A DNA stretch of 20,303 nt from an uncultured Eubacteriales bacterium (GCA_934378145.1 CAKXXW010000032.1:1-20303); one strand, 5' to 3'. Shown: positions 14,228-20,303, counted from the stretch's first letter. Numbers and translations: made by a program. Notes: a model not told the origin generated them from the letters alone.

Positions 14228-14563
14228 TTACACCGCCTCGACAATCACATCTCCGACCATATCTATGGAAGACACCAGATCGCCCTTCAGATATTGAATG
14301 ACCGTGTCAACGCACGCGCTGATAAGAAAATATACCTGCACGGAGCGTTTTTCGCAATCGGACGAAAATCCCATCGTCGCCGTCGTAACCGCCATCCTTT
14401 TCGAAAAAATGTTTTTCAGCTTTGACGCAAAAACAGTCACATAGGAGGCATTGACGGCAAGGCGGTAATTCTCTTCATTCTCCCTGATAAACTCCAGGAT
14501 CTTTCTGATATATTCGGAATAATCGGCGGGATCTTCTTTTTCGATCTCATCAAGCGTTGCCAT
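14228..14563 (-). CDS. C-terminal ligand-binding part of a split TetR regulator
   Basis: This 111-residue reading frame is helical and matches the position and look of a TetR C-terminal ligand-binding domain. It has no DNA-binding motif of its own. Its ATG lies 14 nt inside the preceding N-terminal frame, and that ATG is preceded directly by TGA in its own frame. TetR regulators are normally one chain of about 180-200 residues, and the two parts add up to that length. A one-base change in the overlap would join them. It is therefore probably a frameshifted gene or a sequence error, although coupled translation of two parts cannot be excluded. Confidence 0.65.
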   Translation of the reverse strand: MATLDEIEKEDPADYSEYIRKILEFIRENEENYRLAVNASYVTVFASKLKNIFSKRMAVTTATMGFSSDCEKRSVQVYFLISACVDTVIQYLKGDLVSSIDMVGDVIVEAV

Positions 14564-14771
14564 TCAGCTTTGAGATCAGCTCATTTTCAAATTCTTCGGC
14601 TACGGCATAAATATCATCATAATGGTAGCAGAAGGTCGTCTTGGTGATGTCGGCACGCTCTGCAAGCTCATTGACCGTGATCTTGTTGATCGTCTTTTTC
14701 TCGGAGATCAGCTCGATAAAGGCTCTGCAGATCCATTTTTTCGTTCTTTCGGCATTTCTGTATTGTTTCAT
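14550..14771 (-). CDS. N-terminal DNA-binding part of a split TetR regulator
   Basis: This 73-residue frame holds the complete helix-turn-helix of a TetR/AcrR repressor: NKITVNELAERADITKTTFCYHYDDIYAVAEEF. It stops at TGA shortly after the DNA-binding domain, where the ligand-binding domain should continue; that domain is found in the overlapping next frame. An AAGGAAAG site lies upstream of the ATG. An 18-bp palindrome and a promoter precede it, which suits autoregulation. The neighbouring CrtO-like gene downstream may belong to its operon. Confidence 0.75.
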   Translation of the reverse strand: MKQYRNAERTKKWICRAFIELISEKKTINKITVNELAERADITKTTFCYHYDDIYAVAEEFENELISKLNGNA

Positions 14772-14819
14772 CTTTTCACTTTCCTTACGGTTTTGATACG
14801 AAAAGCAAATATCTTACCA

Positions 14820-14892
14820 ACGGCTGAATTCAGTCGTTTTCTTTTTTGCCCGACAGCATTATAATTGTAGCACAAACAGATGAAAATTGCAA
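14820..14892 (-). promoter_or_regulatory. Promoter and palindromic operator candidate of the split TetR gene
   Basis: On the minus strand TTGCAA (14887-14892) and TACAAT (14864-14869) are 17 bp apart. Between the expected start near 14857 and the gene lies an 18-bp palindrome (14820-14837) with inner core CTGAATTCAG and outer ACG/CGT; 16 of 18 positions are symmetric. Its size and place are those of a TetR-family operator. Binding is inferred. Confidence 0.65.
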
Positions 14893-14938
14893 TCCGAGTA
14901 TCAAATCTTAATCAAGTACGAAAATAAGGAGAAAGCAT

Positions 14939-15070
14939 TCAGGAATCATTCGGTCCCGTATCGAACAGGATTTTATGCGGTTCCGTTCCCGCGTACAGAG
15001 ATAGTCAGTGTTTGCATTTCAGTTTTGACGACTCCGCCGTGTTTTCCGGCAGTACGACGATTTTTGCCAT
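14939..15070 (-). pseudogene. Remnant of an MBL-fold metallo-hydrolase gene
   Basis: Starting at an ATG (15068-15070) 21 bp after the cyclase/DUF3795 stop and preceded by GAGAGG, the minus strand reads MAKIVVLPENTAESSKLKCKH. Then comes TGA (15005-15007), then in the same frame LSLYAGTEPHKILFDTGPND. This matches the N-terminus of a group of metallo-beta-lactamase-fold proteins, in which the stop position is normally Gly (a GGA to TGA change). The frame then breaks at 14939-14947; one extra base would continue it for a few codons. The metal-binding HxHxDH motif and the rest of the gene are gone. It was probably once the next gene of the leftward operon. Confidence 0.75.
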
Positions 15071-15091
15071 AATTGCCGCCTCTCACTTGGT

Positions 15092-16096
15092 TTAGTTCTG
15101 GTTCGCCTCACGGAGCCGGTTCAGATTTTCAAGCACGAACGGACTGTTTACGGAAATGCGTCCCAGCGTCGGGCATCCGTCCATCTGACCGCAGTCTGCG
15201 CAGGTATCCAGCCCCTTTTCCCGGACGCAGTTATGTACGGGACAGAGTTTGTCGCAGAACGGCGTTTTTGCTCCGTCTATGCGGCATCCGGTGCAGTTTA
15301 TCATTTCCGGTGTGATCGGCACGCCGTTGAGCTTTGTCCAAAGCGCAGCGGTCTTTTCGCGCAGGGCGTTGTCGTTTGTAATCGTTGCGATTCCGGCGTC
15401 GCACTTTTCGCAATCCAGTCCGCAACAGCCGATCAGCCGGTTTGCGTTTTTCATAGTTGCCTCCGCAAAATTGAATTTGTCTGTATGAAAACTCTCGTAT
15501 CTCTCGGCGGCGATCAGTACAGCTCTGCATGGTGAACCGTCCGCGCCGGATAGATTCAACGGTGCTGCATTCAAGAAATAAATGCCTTCCGAAACTTCTG
15601 CCAAACGGATCCCTTCAAGCAATACGATTCCGGCTCCCAGCAGGATGAGGTGTACCTCCATCGGGGCGGTTTCGGGACCGACAGTCTGGGATTCGTTGCC
15701 GAGCAGTAAGATTCCCGAGCCGGCAAATACTTCGGCTGCTTCCGAAGAAACCTCCGCATCTCCCCTGATAAGAATTCTCTTTGCCGCTTCCGGGTTCTGT
15801 TTTTTCGCTTTTTCAAGTATTTCCGCTGCTGCAGTGCCGGAGACGATCCCGTGACATTCCGCAACATAAGCCATTCCTATGAAAGTATCCAGACCTATGG
15901 AATCGACGGTTTTTCCGCCTTTGATAAAATGAAACGGTGCGTCGATATGCGTGCCGTTGTGAGCGCACATGTGAAAAGCCGTCAGGTTATACAAGCTGCC
16001 TTCTTCCATTGAACAAAGCAGCTTTTTTTCCGGCATCGGATCGCCGGCATATACCCGACAGCCGAAGACCTCTTGGGAAATATCATAGATTTTCAT
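15092..16096 (-). CDS. Cyclase-family (kynurenine formamidase-like) protein fused to DUF3795
   Basis: Residues 1 to about 195 form a metal-dependent cyclase-family hydrolase (PF04199). The signature HNGTHIDAPFHF supplies His46, His50, Asp52 and His56, with NESQTVG and LLEGIRL further on. Residues 215-334 form a cysteine-rich DUF3795 domain (PF12675) starting CCGLDCEKCDA, with later CTGC, CDKLC and CADC pairs that suggest bound metal. The two are normally separate proteins. About 20 unassigned residues join them, and codon 215 is an ATG with its own GGAGG site, so the second part may also be made alone. The start has a GAGGAAAA site. The cyclase substrate is unknown, and tryptophan metabolism genes are absent. 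Confidence 0.88.
   Translation of the reverse strand: MKIYDISQEVFGCRVYAGDPMPEKKLLCSMEEGSLYNLTAFHMCAHNGTHIDAPFHFIKGGKTVDSIGLDTFIGMAYVAECHGIVSGTAAAEILEKAKKQNPEAAKRILIRGDAEVSSEAAEVFAGSGILLLGNESQTVGPETAPMEVHLILLGAGIVLLEGIRLAEVSEGIYFLNAAPLNLSGADGSPCRAVLIAAERYESFHTDKFNFAEATMKNANRLIGCCGLDCEKCDAGIATITNDNALREKTAALWTKLNGVPITPEMINCTGCRIDGAKTPFCDKLCPVHNCVREKGLDTCADCGQMDGCPTLGRISVNSPFVLENLNRLREANQN
15452..15464 (-). promoter_or_regulatory. Internal ribosome site and start for the DUF3795 part
   Basis: GGAGG (15460-15464) lies 5 nt before an in-frame ATG (15452-15454), codon 215 of the fusion. That ATG is exactly where a stand-alone DUF3795 protein of 120 residues would begin. This suggests that two former genes merged by loss of the first stop, and that the internal start may still work. 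Confidence 0.65.
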
Positions 16097-16164
16097 TTCA
16101 TATTTTCCTCCATCGAATCAAAGAGAAGATCTTCTCTCTTTTGACATTTTCGCCATCTCCCGCT

Positions 16165-17073
16165 TTAGTACTCCCTTACCGCAAGGCAGTAACCCACATG
16201 CTCAAAGGCTTTCATATCTGCCCCGGTCTTGTCGATGATGTTCCTTTGAATATCATCCGGTGTCAGCAGTTCATAAATCAGAAACCCATGCTTCTCCAGC
16301 AGCTTTTCAAGCTCCGAATATGAAAACGCCGATTGCATCGGTTCACCGCCTGCTTTTGCCATCATAATCGTGTTCTGCACACGCTTTTCGGGAGCCTCAA
16401 AGAAGTTCTCGTCCGGATAATCGAACACAAGCGTGCTGCCGTCCGCGCAAAGCGAGGAAAGCTCTGTAAGCGTTTTGCCGATCGCCTCTGCCGAAAGATA
16501 ATATGTCACTCCGAGCCACGAGAAAAATGATTTCGCCTTCGTGTCAAAGCCGGCAGCGATCAGCCGTTCCGTCAGGCTGTCCTTCGTGAAATCCACGGGG
16601 ACAAAGGTGAGATTGTCGGGAACCGTCCAATCTGCGCGGGCGATCCGCTCCAGTTTGTCTGATTGCGTCAGAGGATGATCGACTTCGAATACCTTATGCT
16701 TCGATAGGAACTCTTTTTCGCGAAAAGCGAAGGTGTCCAGCCCTGCGCCGAGGATGACATATTGCTCTGTTCCGGTCCGGACAGCGGTTTTCAATGCCTG
16801 TTCCGTATATGCCGCACGGCAAAGCGGCGACGGCGCGATATGTACATTCACAAGTCTGCGCAGCAGCTCCTTCGGCTCCCAAGCTGCGGGGTCGATATCC
16901 GTTTCAAAAAACTGCGCTCCGCCGAGGATATAGCTTCCCACGGCAGCATATTCTTCTGCCGTCATCAGCTCTTTTGCAAGGTGATCCGCGAAAACCGGAT
17001 GTTCTTCATTTTCTGCGTGAAACGCCCGTCCGAACGAACTCATCAGGGCGGTGATACTGGCTTTGTTATTCAT
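16165..17073 (-). CDS. Class I SAM-dependent methyltransferase, LCM (PF04072) family
   Basis: This 302-residue protein is of the leucine carboxyl methyltransferase type; bacterial members methylate mostly unknown small molecules or carboxyl groups. It has the SAM-binding loop YVILGAGLDTFAFR (105-118), the acidic EVDHP (130-134), VDF (160-162) and SWLGVTYYL (185-193), all in the usual order and spacing. There is no signal peptide. Its ATG lies 8 bp inside the end of the upstream protease gene and has a GGGGG ribosome site, so the two are co-translated. A 16-bp AGAGAAGATCTTCTCT palindrome (16122-16137) lies in the 68-bp gap to the cyclase gene. Substrate unknown. Confidence 0.92.
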   Translation of the reverse strand: MNNKASITALMSSFGRAFHAENEEHPVFADHLAKELMTAEEYAAVGSYILGGAQFFETDIDPAAWEPKELLRRLVNVHIAPSPLCRAAYTEQALKTAVRTGTEQYVILGAGLDTFAFREKEFLSKHKVFEVDHPLTQSDKLERIARADWTVPDNLTFVPVDFTKDSLTERLIAAGFDTKAKSFFSWLGVTYYLSAEAIGKTLTELSSLCADGSTLVFDYPDENFFEAPEKRVQNTIMMAKAGGEPMQSAFSYSELEKLLEKHGFLIYELLTPDDIQRNIIDKTGADMKAFEHVGYCLAVREY

Positions 17074-17818
17074 GGTTATCCCCCATATTCCATTGCCTTT
17101 TCGGAAGCGTTTTTGTAAGTATCAAAGTATAGGCGACCGTGATCACGATCAGAACGGCGAGATGGAACAGGTGCATTTCCGTGGTAAGGTTCGTGTCATC
17201 TGCAAAGGTGCCGAGCGTGTTAATTGCAGAGTGAACGAGTATGCAGGGGATAAGGCTCCCACCGCGGTAAAAGATCGTGACGAGCAGGAAGCCGACCGCG
17301 ACCGCAAAGACGATCTGGCACAGGTTATTTATAAGATCCATACCGCTGCCGTTGAACAGGTTGATAATATGTCCGATGCCGAAAGTCACGCTTGATATGA
17401 CAATGGCGGATCTTATATTGTTTCTTGCAATGGCGACAAACAGTAAGCCCCGAAAGATCACTTCCTCCAAGAATCCAACACAAAGCATGCACACGATACG
17501 GCAAACCATCGCCGCCGTCGGGTAATTGACAGCGACGCCGTTCCAGAGGTTCCCCGATGCCAAAACAATAAGCGGCAGATAAAAAAGAAACCGCCACGCC
17601 GGAACGGGAGATCTGCAAAGACCGTACCGTTTCTGTAAATTGTTTTTCAGAATAAAGGTCAACAGAACAATTGTCTGCAAAACACAGAAAACCGCGCTTA
17701 CCGAATAATCGACTCCGATCAGTTTATTCAGCGGATTTGCGACAGATTGCAAAATGCAATACACCACGATCCATACGATCGCAAAGGTCAGTTCGCTTTT
17801 CTCATATAACTTTTTCAT
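17066..17818 (-). CDS. CPBP (CAAX-type) intramembrane metalloprotease
   Basis: This 250-residue membrane protein has about seven to eight hydrophobic segments. It contains the three conserved motifs of the CPBP/Abi family: EExxxR (Glu118-Glu119 and Arg123 in FLEEVIFRG), FxxxH (His150 in FGIGH) and HxxxN (His196, Asn200 in LVHSAIN), so an active zinc-free or metal-dependent intramembrane protease is likely. In bacteria such proteins often act in peptide maturation, immunity to bacteriocins or signalling. No precursor peptide is visible here. GGAGG lies 9 nt before the start, inside the end of the isochorismatase gene (17-bp overlap). It also overlaps the methyltransferase by 8 bp. Confidence 0.92.
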   Translation of the reverse strand: MKKLYEKSELTFAIVWIVVYCILQSVANPLNKLIGVDYSVSAVFCVLQTIVLLTFILKNNLQKRYGLCRSPVPAWRFLFYLPLIVLASGNLWNGVAVNYPTAAMVCRIVCMLCVGFLEEVIFRGLLFVAIARNNIRSAIVISSVTFGIGHIINLFNGSGMDLINNLCQIVFAVAVGFLLVTIFYRGGSLIPCILVHSAINTLGTFADDTNLTTEMHLFHLAVLIVITVAYTLILTKTLPKRQWNMGDNHE

Positions 17819-18308
17819 TCAGTGTGCCCTCCTCAAGCGTCATAACAGAGCAACCCTTGCTTTCATAATAGGTAAACAGCTCCGGCAGCTTCTTTTTATC
17901 GTAACTCGTGATACAATCCGACAGCACATGAACGGTAAATCCCGCTTTTGCCATATTGAAGCAGGTGGATTTTATGCAAGCCGCGGCATCCGCACCGACG
18001 ATGTAAAATTCGGTAATATCGCGTTGCTTGATAAAAGCCGCAAAATCCTCGCTTGTCAGTGCGTTGCTTTTTGACTTTGTGAAGATATGGTCGGATACCA
18101 CTTTCAGCTCCGGCACAAGCTCTGCGCCGTGCGTTCCGGGCTTGAATGTTCTTGTCCCCTCAGACAGGTTGTTGTGCTGAATGTAAACGATGTACAGTCC
18201 CTTCTGAACCGCCCAATCGATTGTCGCATTGACTTTTTCAATGATCTCCCTGTAATTTTTGGTGATGTCGTTTTGAAGGTCGATCACGACCAGTGCGCTG
18301 TTTTTCAT
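17802..18308 (-). CDS. Isochorismatase-family cysteine hydrolase
   Basis: This 168-residue cytosolic enzyme belongs to the isochorismatase-like fold (PF00857), whose members hydrolyse amides such as nicotinamide or N-carbamoyl compounds. The triad is complete: Asp10 in VVIDLQND, Lys78 in IFTKSKSNAL and Cys111 in GADAAACIKST. The length is near the normal 170-200. A short in-line region around residues 45-60 is rich in polar residues, and it lacks the metal-binding histidines of typical nicotinamidases, so a nicotinamidase role is doubtful. AAGGAG lies 9 nt before the start. It is separated by 62 bp from the broken hydrolase gene upstream. Confidence 0.92.
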   Translation of the reverse strand: MKNSALVVIDLQNDITKNYREIIEKVNATIDWAVQKGLYIVYIQHNNLSEGTRTFKPGTHGAELVPELKVVSDHIFTKSKSNALTSEDFAAFIKQRDITEFYIVGADAAACIKSTCFNMAKAGFTVHVLSDCITSYDKKKLPELFTYYESKGCSVMTLEEGTLNEKVI

Positions 18309-18370
18309 AAGATGTTACTCCTTAAATTTCATTTTTCCGATACCGGTTGCGCCGATTATTGTTGCGGATC

Positions 18371-18707
18371 TTATATACGCAGTATTTTATCAAGAAACGC
18401 ATCGACCTGACAGATGGTATCTTCATTGACCGTTTTACTGCCCTTTTTGCGGACAATCGTCATGTATCCGTTGCTTCCTTGCTCATCGATCGGTCCGTGG
18501 GCAAAAACGATCAGACCGCGCGTTCCCGACTCGTTCCAAAGACAGCCCGCAAGGCGATTTCCGACGCTCTTAAAGATCATCTTGCATCCGTCGGCGGGCG
18601 GTTTTATTTTTTTGTACGGTCCGAACATCGCGGCATTGAAAAAAGGCGATGCATGAAAAGCACACAAGCAAAATCAAAAGCGAAAAGAACAAGATATCTT
18701 TATGCGT
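18371..18707 (-). pseudogene. Broken alpha/beta hydrolase gene
   Basis: The frame from about 18707 encodes a membrane-anchor-like HKDILFFSLLILLVCFSCIAFF. It continues in the next frame as NAAMFGPYKKIKPPADGC, then VGNRLAGCLWN and GLIVFAHG, the usual N-terminus of an alpha/beta hydrolase up to the oxyanion HG. The two frames join at a run of six A on the plus strand (18639-18644); one base fewer restores the reading. After FAHG the protein jumps within about 45 residues to an apparent C-terminus (CQVDAFLDKILRI), so the nucleophile elbow and core are missing. No ATG begins the first frame; ACG at 18705-18707 sits where a start is expected after AGGAAGAG. The gene looks dead. Confidence 0.65.
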
Positions 18708-18729
18708 TTTCTCTTCCTGATGACATATA

Positions 18730-18974
18730 TCAGTCTGCGTTATTGGGGAACATGATATAAATATTGTCGGAAAGCGGTGTCCCTGTTTTCCATATATCTT
18801 CAAACTCTTCCGTTGTAGGCACCCGATTGTATTGCGCATCCGACGCGTTGGCATTTTCCGCAAGAGAGTCCGCCGGATAATGGCCCCGGCAACGGACAGG
18901 ACCGCCGCAATTGTTGCGGCGGTCCGCCATCCCCGTATTTTCCGGATCGCCGGCGCCGCATGCGGGATGAACAT
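18730..18974 (-). pseudogene. Frameshifted small membrane-anchored protein gene
   Basis: An ATG at 18974, 13 bp after the TetR stop and preceded by GCGGGAG, opens a frame with a basic start and a hydrophobic segment (TAATIAAVLSVAGAII), typical of a signal anchor. That frame then loses protein-like character, while the neighbouring frame reads on with AENANASDAQYNRVPTTEEF and EDIWKTGTPLSDNIY to a stop at 18730. Joining the frames gives a protein of about 80 residues. A missing G in a run of four (18884-18887) would account for it. A perfect 12-bp inverted repeat with a 3-nt loop (18899-18925) lies within the hydrophobic segment. Function unknown. Confidence 0.5.
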
Positions 18975-18987
18975 AGCGGCTCCCGCT

Positions 18988-19617
18988 TCAGTTTCCTGCC
19001 TCCGCCCCGTACATTTCAAAAAACTGTCTTATATGCCGCTTGATCAGTCCCATAACTTCTTCTTCACGCTCCGGCTCGCGGTCGCAAAGATTTATCCAGA
19101 CGGAAACGGGCAGGCACAATTGCGCCGCCATAATTTCCGCATCGCAGTCTTTCAGCTTTCCATTGCAAATAAAAAAACGCATAAGACAGGTAAAGTATTG
19201 CATGACACCAGTGTAATTCCGTTTGGTCTGGAGCTGCGCCATCTGCGTATTACGAAATTGTTCTATTGTCAGCATTTTGCGGGCTTTGCTTACCAAAGGA
19301 TCATGCAAAATATAACGGATCTGCGTAAAGACCAACTGTTCTAATTCCTCTGCCGATAAATTCTGCTTGGCTTCCGCAAAAGCGGCGTTATCCCAATCGG
19401 CATGGATAAAAATCGAGTGTTTATTGTACTGCTCCAGAACTTGTGTCATTAACGATTCCAAAATGTCCTGCTTGCTTGCAAAATGACTGTAAAGCGATGC
19501 CTTGCGGATGCCGACCGCATCGGCAATCTGCAAAACCGAGGTTGCCTCGAATCCCTGTGTCGAAAACAGGTCGAGTGCCGCCTCCAAGATTTCCTGTTTG
19601 GTATTTCCTTTTTCCAT
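18988..19617 (-). CDS. TetR/AcrR family transcriptional repressor
   Basis: The 209-residue protein has an N-terminal TetR helix-turn-helix (about residues 8-55) with FEATSVLQIADAVGIRKASLYSHFASKQDILE, followed by a helical ligand-binding domain of normal length (about 75-205) that is not recognisable as any named subfamily. Its start is fixed by TTGGAG 9 nt upstream, and a perfect promoter lies about 45-70 bp before it. It is the first gene of the leftward accessory operon, so it probably represses itself and the downstream hydrolase, protease and methyltransferase genes until it senses a ligand. Confidence 0.93.
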   Translation of the reverse strand: MEKGNTKQEILEAALDLFSTQGFEATSVLQIADAVGIRKASLYSHFASKQDILESLMTQVLEQYNKHSIFIHADWDNAAFAEAKQNLSAEELEQLVFTQIRYILHDPLVSKARKMLTIEQFRNTQMAQLQTKRNYTGVMQYFTCLMRFFICNGKLKDCDAEIMAAQLCLPVSVWINLCDREPEREEEVMGLIKRHIRQFFEMYGAEAGN

Positions 19618-19659
19618 GGCAAGATCTCCAAATCATTTATTGAGTATCACTCCCTGTAT

Positions 19660-19688
19660 ATTATACCTACCTACCGTTCGTTTGTCAA
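19660..19688 (-). promoter_or_regulatory. Consensus promoter of the accessory operon with a GGTA direct repeat
   Basis: TTGACA (19683-19688) and TATAAT (19660-19665) on the minus strand are perfect and 17 bp apart. The spacer contains CGAACGGTAGGTAGG, which runs into the TATAAT so that GGTA occurs three times in a row. This is a likely site for the adjacent TetR protein, though it is not a clean palindrome. Confidence 0.9.
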
Positions 19689-19714
19689 TGGGCACGGACA
19701 AAAAAGTAAAAAAT

Positions 19715-19744
19715 AAACCTCCCGCGCGTCAGTGCGGGAGGTTT
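19715..19744 (-). terminator. Terminator-like hairpin right of the TetR promoter
   Basis: AAACCTCCCGC (19715-19725) pairs perfectly with GCGGGAGGTTT (19734-19744) around an 8-nt loop. On the minus strand it is followed by a T-rich tract, so it would stop leftward transcription entering from the repeat region before the TetR promoter. Confidence 0.7.
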
Positions 19745-19753
19745 GGTTGTAGG

Positions 19754-19912
19754 ACCAGGGTATTCACGCTTTGCGTGAATATTCCCTCGCCCTACGCCTG
19801 AAGAGCAAGCTCTTCGATCTTCGGGCGGGGAATGCGAACCTATTCCGCTGCGCCTTCGGCTTGCGGAGCAAGGTTCAATGTAGCAGTGTCGCAGCCAGCA
19901 AAAAAGGACAGC
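19754..19912. repeat. 159-bp direct repeat, copy 1
   Basis: This copy starts ACCAGGGTATTCACGC and ends GGACAGC. It contains several hairpins: ATTCACGC-TTT-GCGTGAAT, GGGGAAT...ATTCC and CCGC...GCCTTCGGC...GCGG. It differs from copy 2 at only three positions. Short reading frames across it are products of its GC-rich hairpins. No gene is seen here. Confidence 0.95.
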
Positions 19913-19932
19913 GAAAGCAAATAGATTGCGGC

Positions 19933-20091
19933 ACCAGGGTATTCACGCTTTGCGTGAATATTCCCTCGCCCTACGCCTGAATAGCAAGCTCTTCGATCTT
20001 CGGGCGGGGAATGCGAACCTATTCCGCTGCGCCTCCGGCTTGCGGAGCAAGGTTCAATGTAGCAGTGCCGCAGCCAGCAAAAAAGGACAGC
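19933..20091. repeat. 159-bp direct repeat, copy 2
   Basis: This copy is nearly identical to copy 1 (156 of 159 positions by eye), in the same orientation, after a 20-bp spacer, giving a period of 179 bp. Its last bases form the left arm of the terminator at 20077-20110; in copy 1 the right arm is replaced by the spacer. Confidence 0.95.
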
Positions 20092-20110
20092 TTTCGCTGT
20101 CCTTTTTTGC
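20077..20110. terminator. Strong symmetric terminator
   Basis: GCAAAAAAGGACAGC pairs over 15 bp with GCTGTCCTTTTTTGC around a TTTC loop, with a run of six T on either strand. It lies about 55 bp past the stop of the leftward partial gene at the right edge and should terminate it. Confidence 0.92.
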
Positions 20111-20165
20111 TGTATCGCGCCGCCGAAAAAGATATCATGAAATTACTCTCTGTGATGAATTTATC

Positions 20166-20303
20166 TTAAGGGTTAATGCTCTTCCCTTCAACACAGAACA
20201 CCCCGTTTGTCAAAGGCTTTTCACGGTCGGGTTTGCATAAAACTCCGCGATGAATCAATTCGTCGGTAACATATCCGATGATCTGATACAGATAACAATT
20301 TAT
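20166..20303 (-). CDS. 3' end of a leftward gene, truncated by the window edge
   Basis: On the minus strand a frame is open from the right edge for 45 codons to TAA at 20166-20168 (reading ...YVTDELIHRGVLCKPDREKPL... and ending GKSINP). The composition is protein-like, and a strong terminator follows about 55 bp later, which supports a real gene end. No start is in the window and I do not recognise the family. A chance open frame is possible at this length. Confidence 0.45.
   Translation of the reverse strand: MNCYLYQIIGYVTDELIHRGVLCKPDREKPLTNGVFCVEGKSINP

Noticed and set aside
16122..16137. Perfect 16-bp palindrome AGAGAAGATCTTCTCT as terminator or operator
   Set aside because: It lacks a usable loop and a U-tract and no promoter is visible beside it; in a 68-bp intra-operon gap it could be chance, so no function is claimed.
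18899..18925. 12-bp inverted repeat as terminator after the TetR gene
   Set aside because: No T-run follows on either strand, and the arms encode an Ala-rich part of the frameshifted membrane anchor; coding bias explains it.
19754..20091. CRISPR-like array
   Set aside because: Only two long copies with one 20-bp spacer, no cas genes and internal hairpins; repeat length is far beyond CRISPR repeats.
19771..20240. Rightward frames across the 159-bp repeats with repeated protein segments
   Set aside because: The repeated peptide only mirrors the DNA repeat; there is no ribosome site, and hairpins explain the sequence.

Overview
The window looks like chromosomal DNA from a Bacillota bacterium, most likely an uncultured gut-type member of class Clostridia. 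The reasons are a phosphoenolpyruvate sugar phosphotransferase (PTS) operon, RNase Y, an ECF-transporter S component, a ROK sugar kinase with the CxCGxxGC motif, and several near-consensus TTGACA-17-TATAAT promoters with GGAGG ribosome sites. The taxonomy is inference. There are no rRNA or tRNA genes, CRISPR arrays or transposase genes.

Positions 1-4260 (minus strand) hold a complete glucose/N-acetylglucosamine-type PTS: HPr, enzyme I, a separate IIA and an IICB permease, in that order and closely spaced, closed by a terminator at the left edge. Its HPr keeps His15 but has Arg where Gram-positive HPr has the regulatory Ser46. Divergent from it, behind a perfect promoter, is rny (RNase Y). Next come about 670 bp without a gene, packed with inverted repeats. 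Then, on the minus strand, lies an isolated F1-ATPase pair, atpD and atpC, without the other ATPase subunits; the epsilon subunit lacks its C-terminal helical domain.

Positions 8400-13610 carry a leaderless Amidase_3 cell-wall amidase, a translationally coupled pair (ECF S component plus class-I glutamine-amidotransferase-like C26 hydrolase), a small three-helix membrane protein, a ROK kinase and a 560-residue lipoprotein of unknown function. Several promoters here overlap clear inverted repeats.

Positions 13590-19690 form a leftward accessory region with lower GC. Behind a TetR regulator with a perfect promoter lie a broken small membrane protein, a broken alpha/beta hydrolase, an isochorismatase-family hydrolase, a CPBP (CAAX-type) membrane protease, an LCM-family methyltransferase, a cyclase fused in frame to DUF3795, and a remnant of an MBL-fold hydrolase that no long ORF reveals. 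A second TetR gene, split into two overlapping frames, and a CrtO-like membrane acyltransferase follow. The intact genes are coupled by short overlaps, so they probably form one operon, but at least four reading-frame lesions suggest decay or sequence error.

Positions 19700-20303 contain a 159-bp direct repeat present twice (three mismatches), a strong terminator, and the 3' end of a leftward gene that runs off the window.
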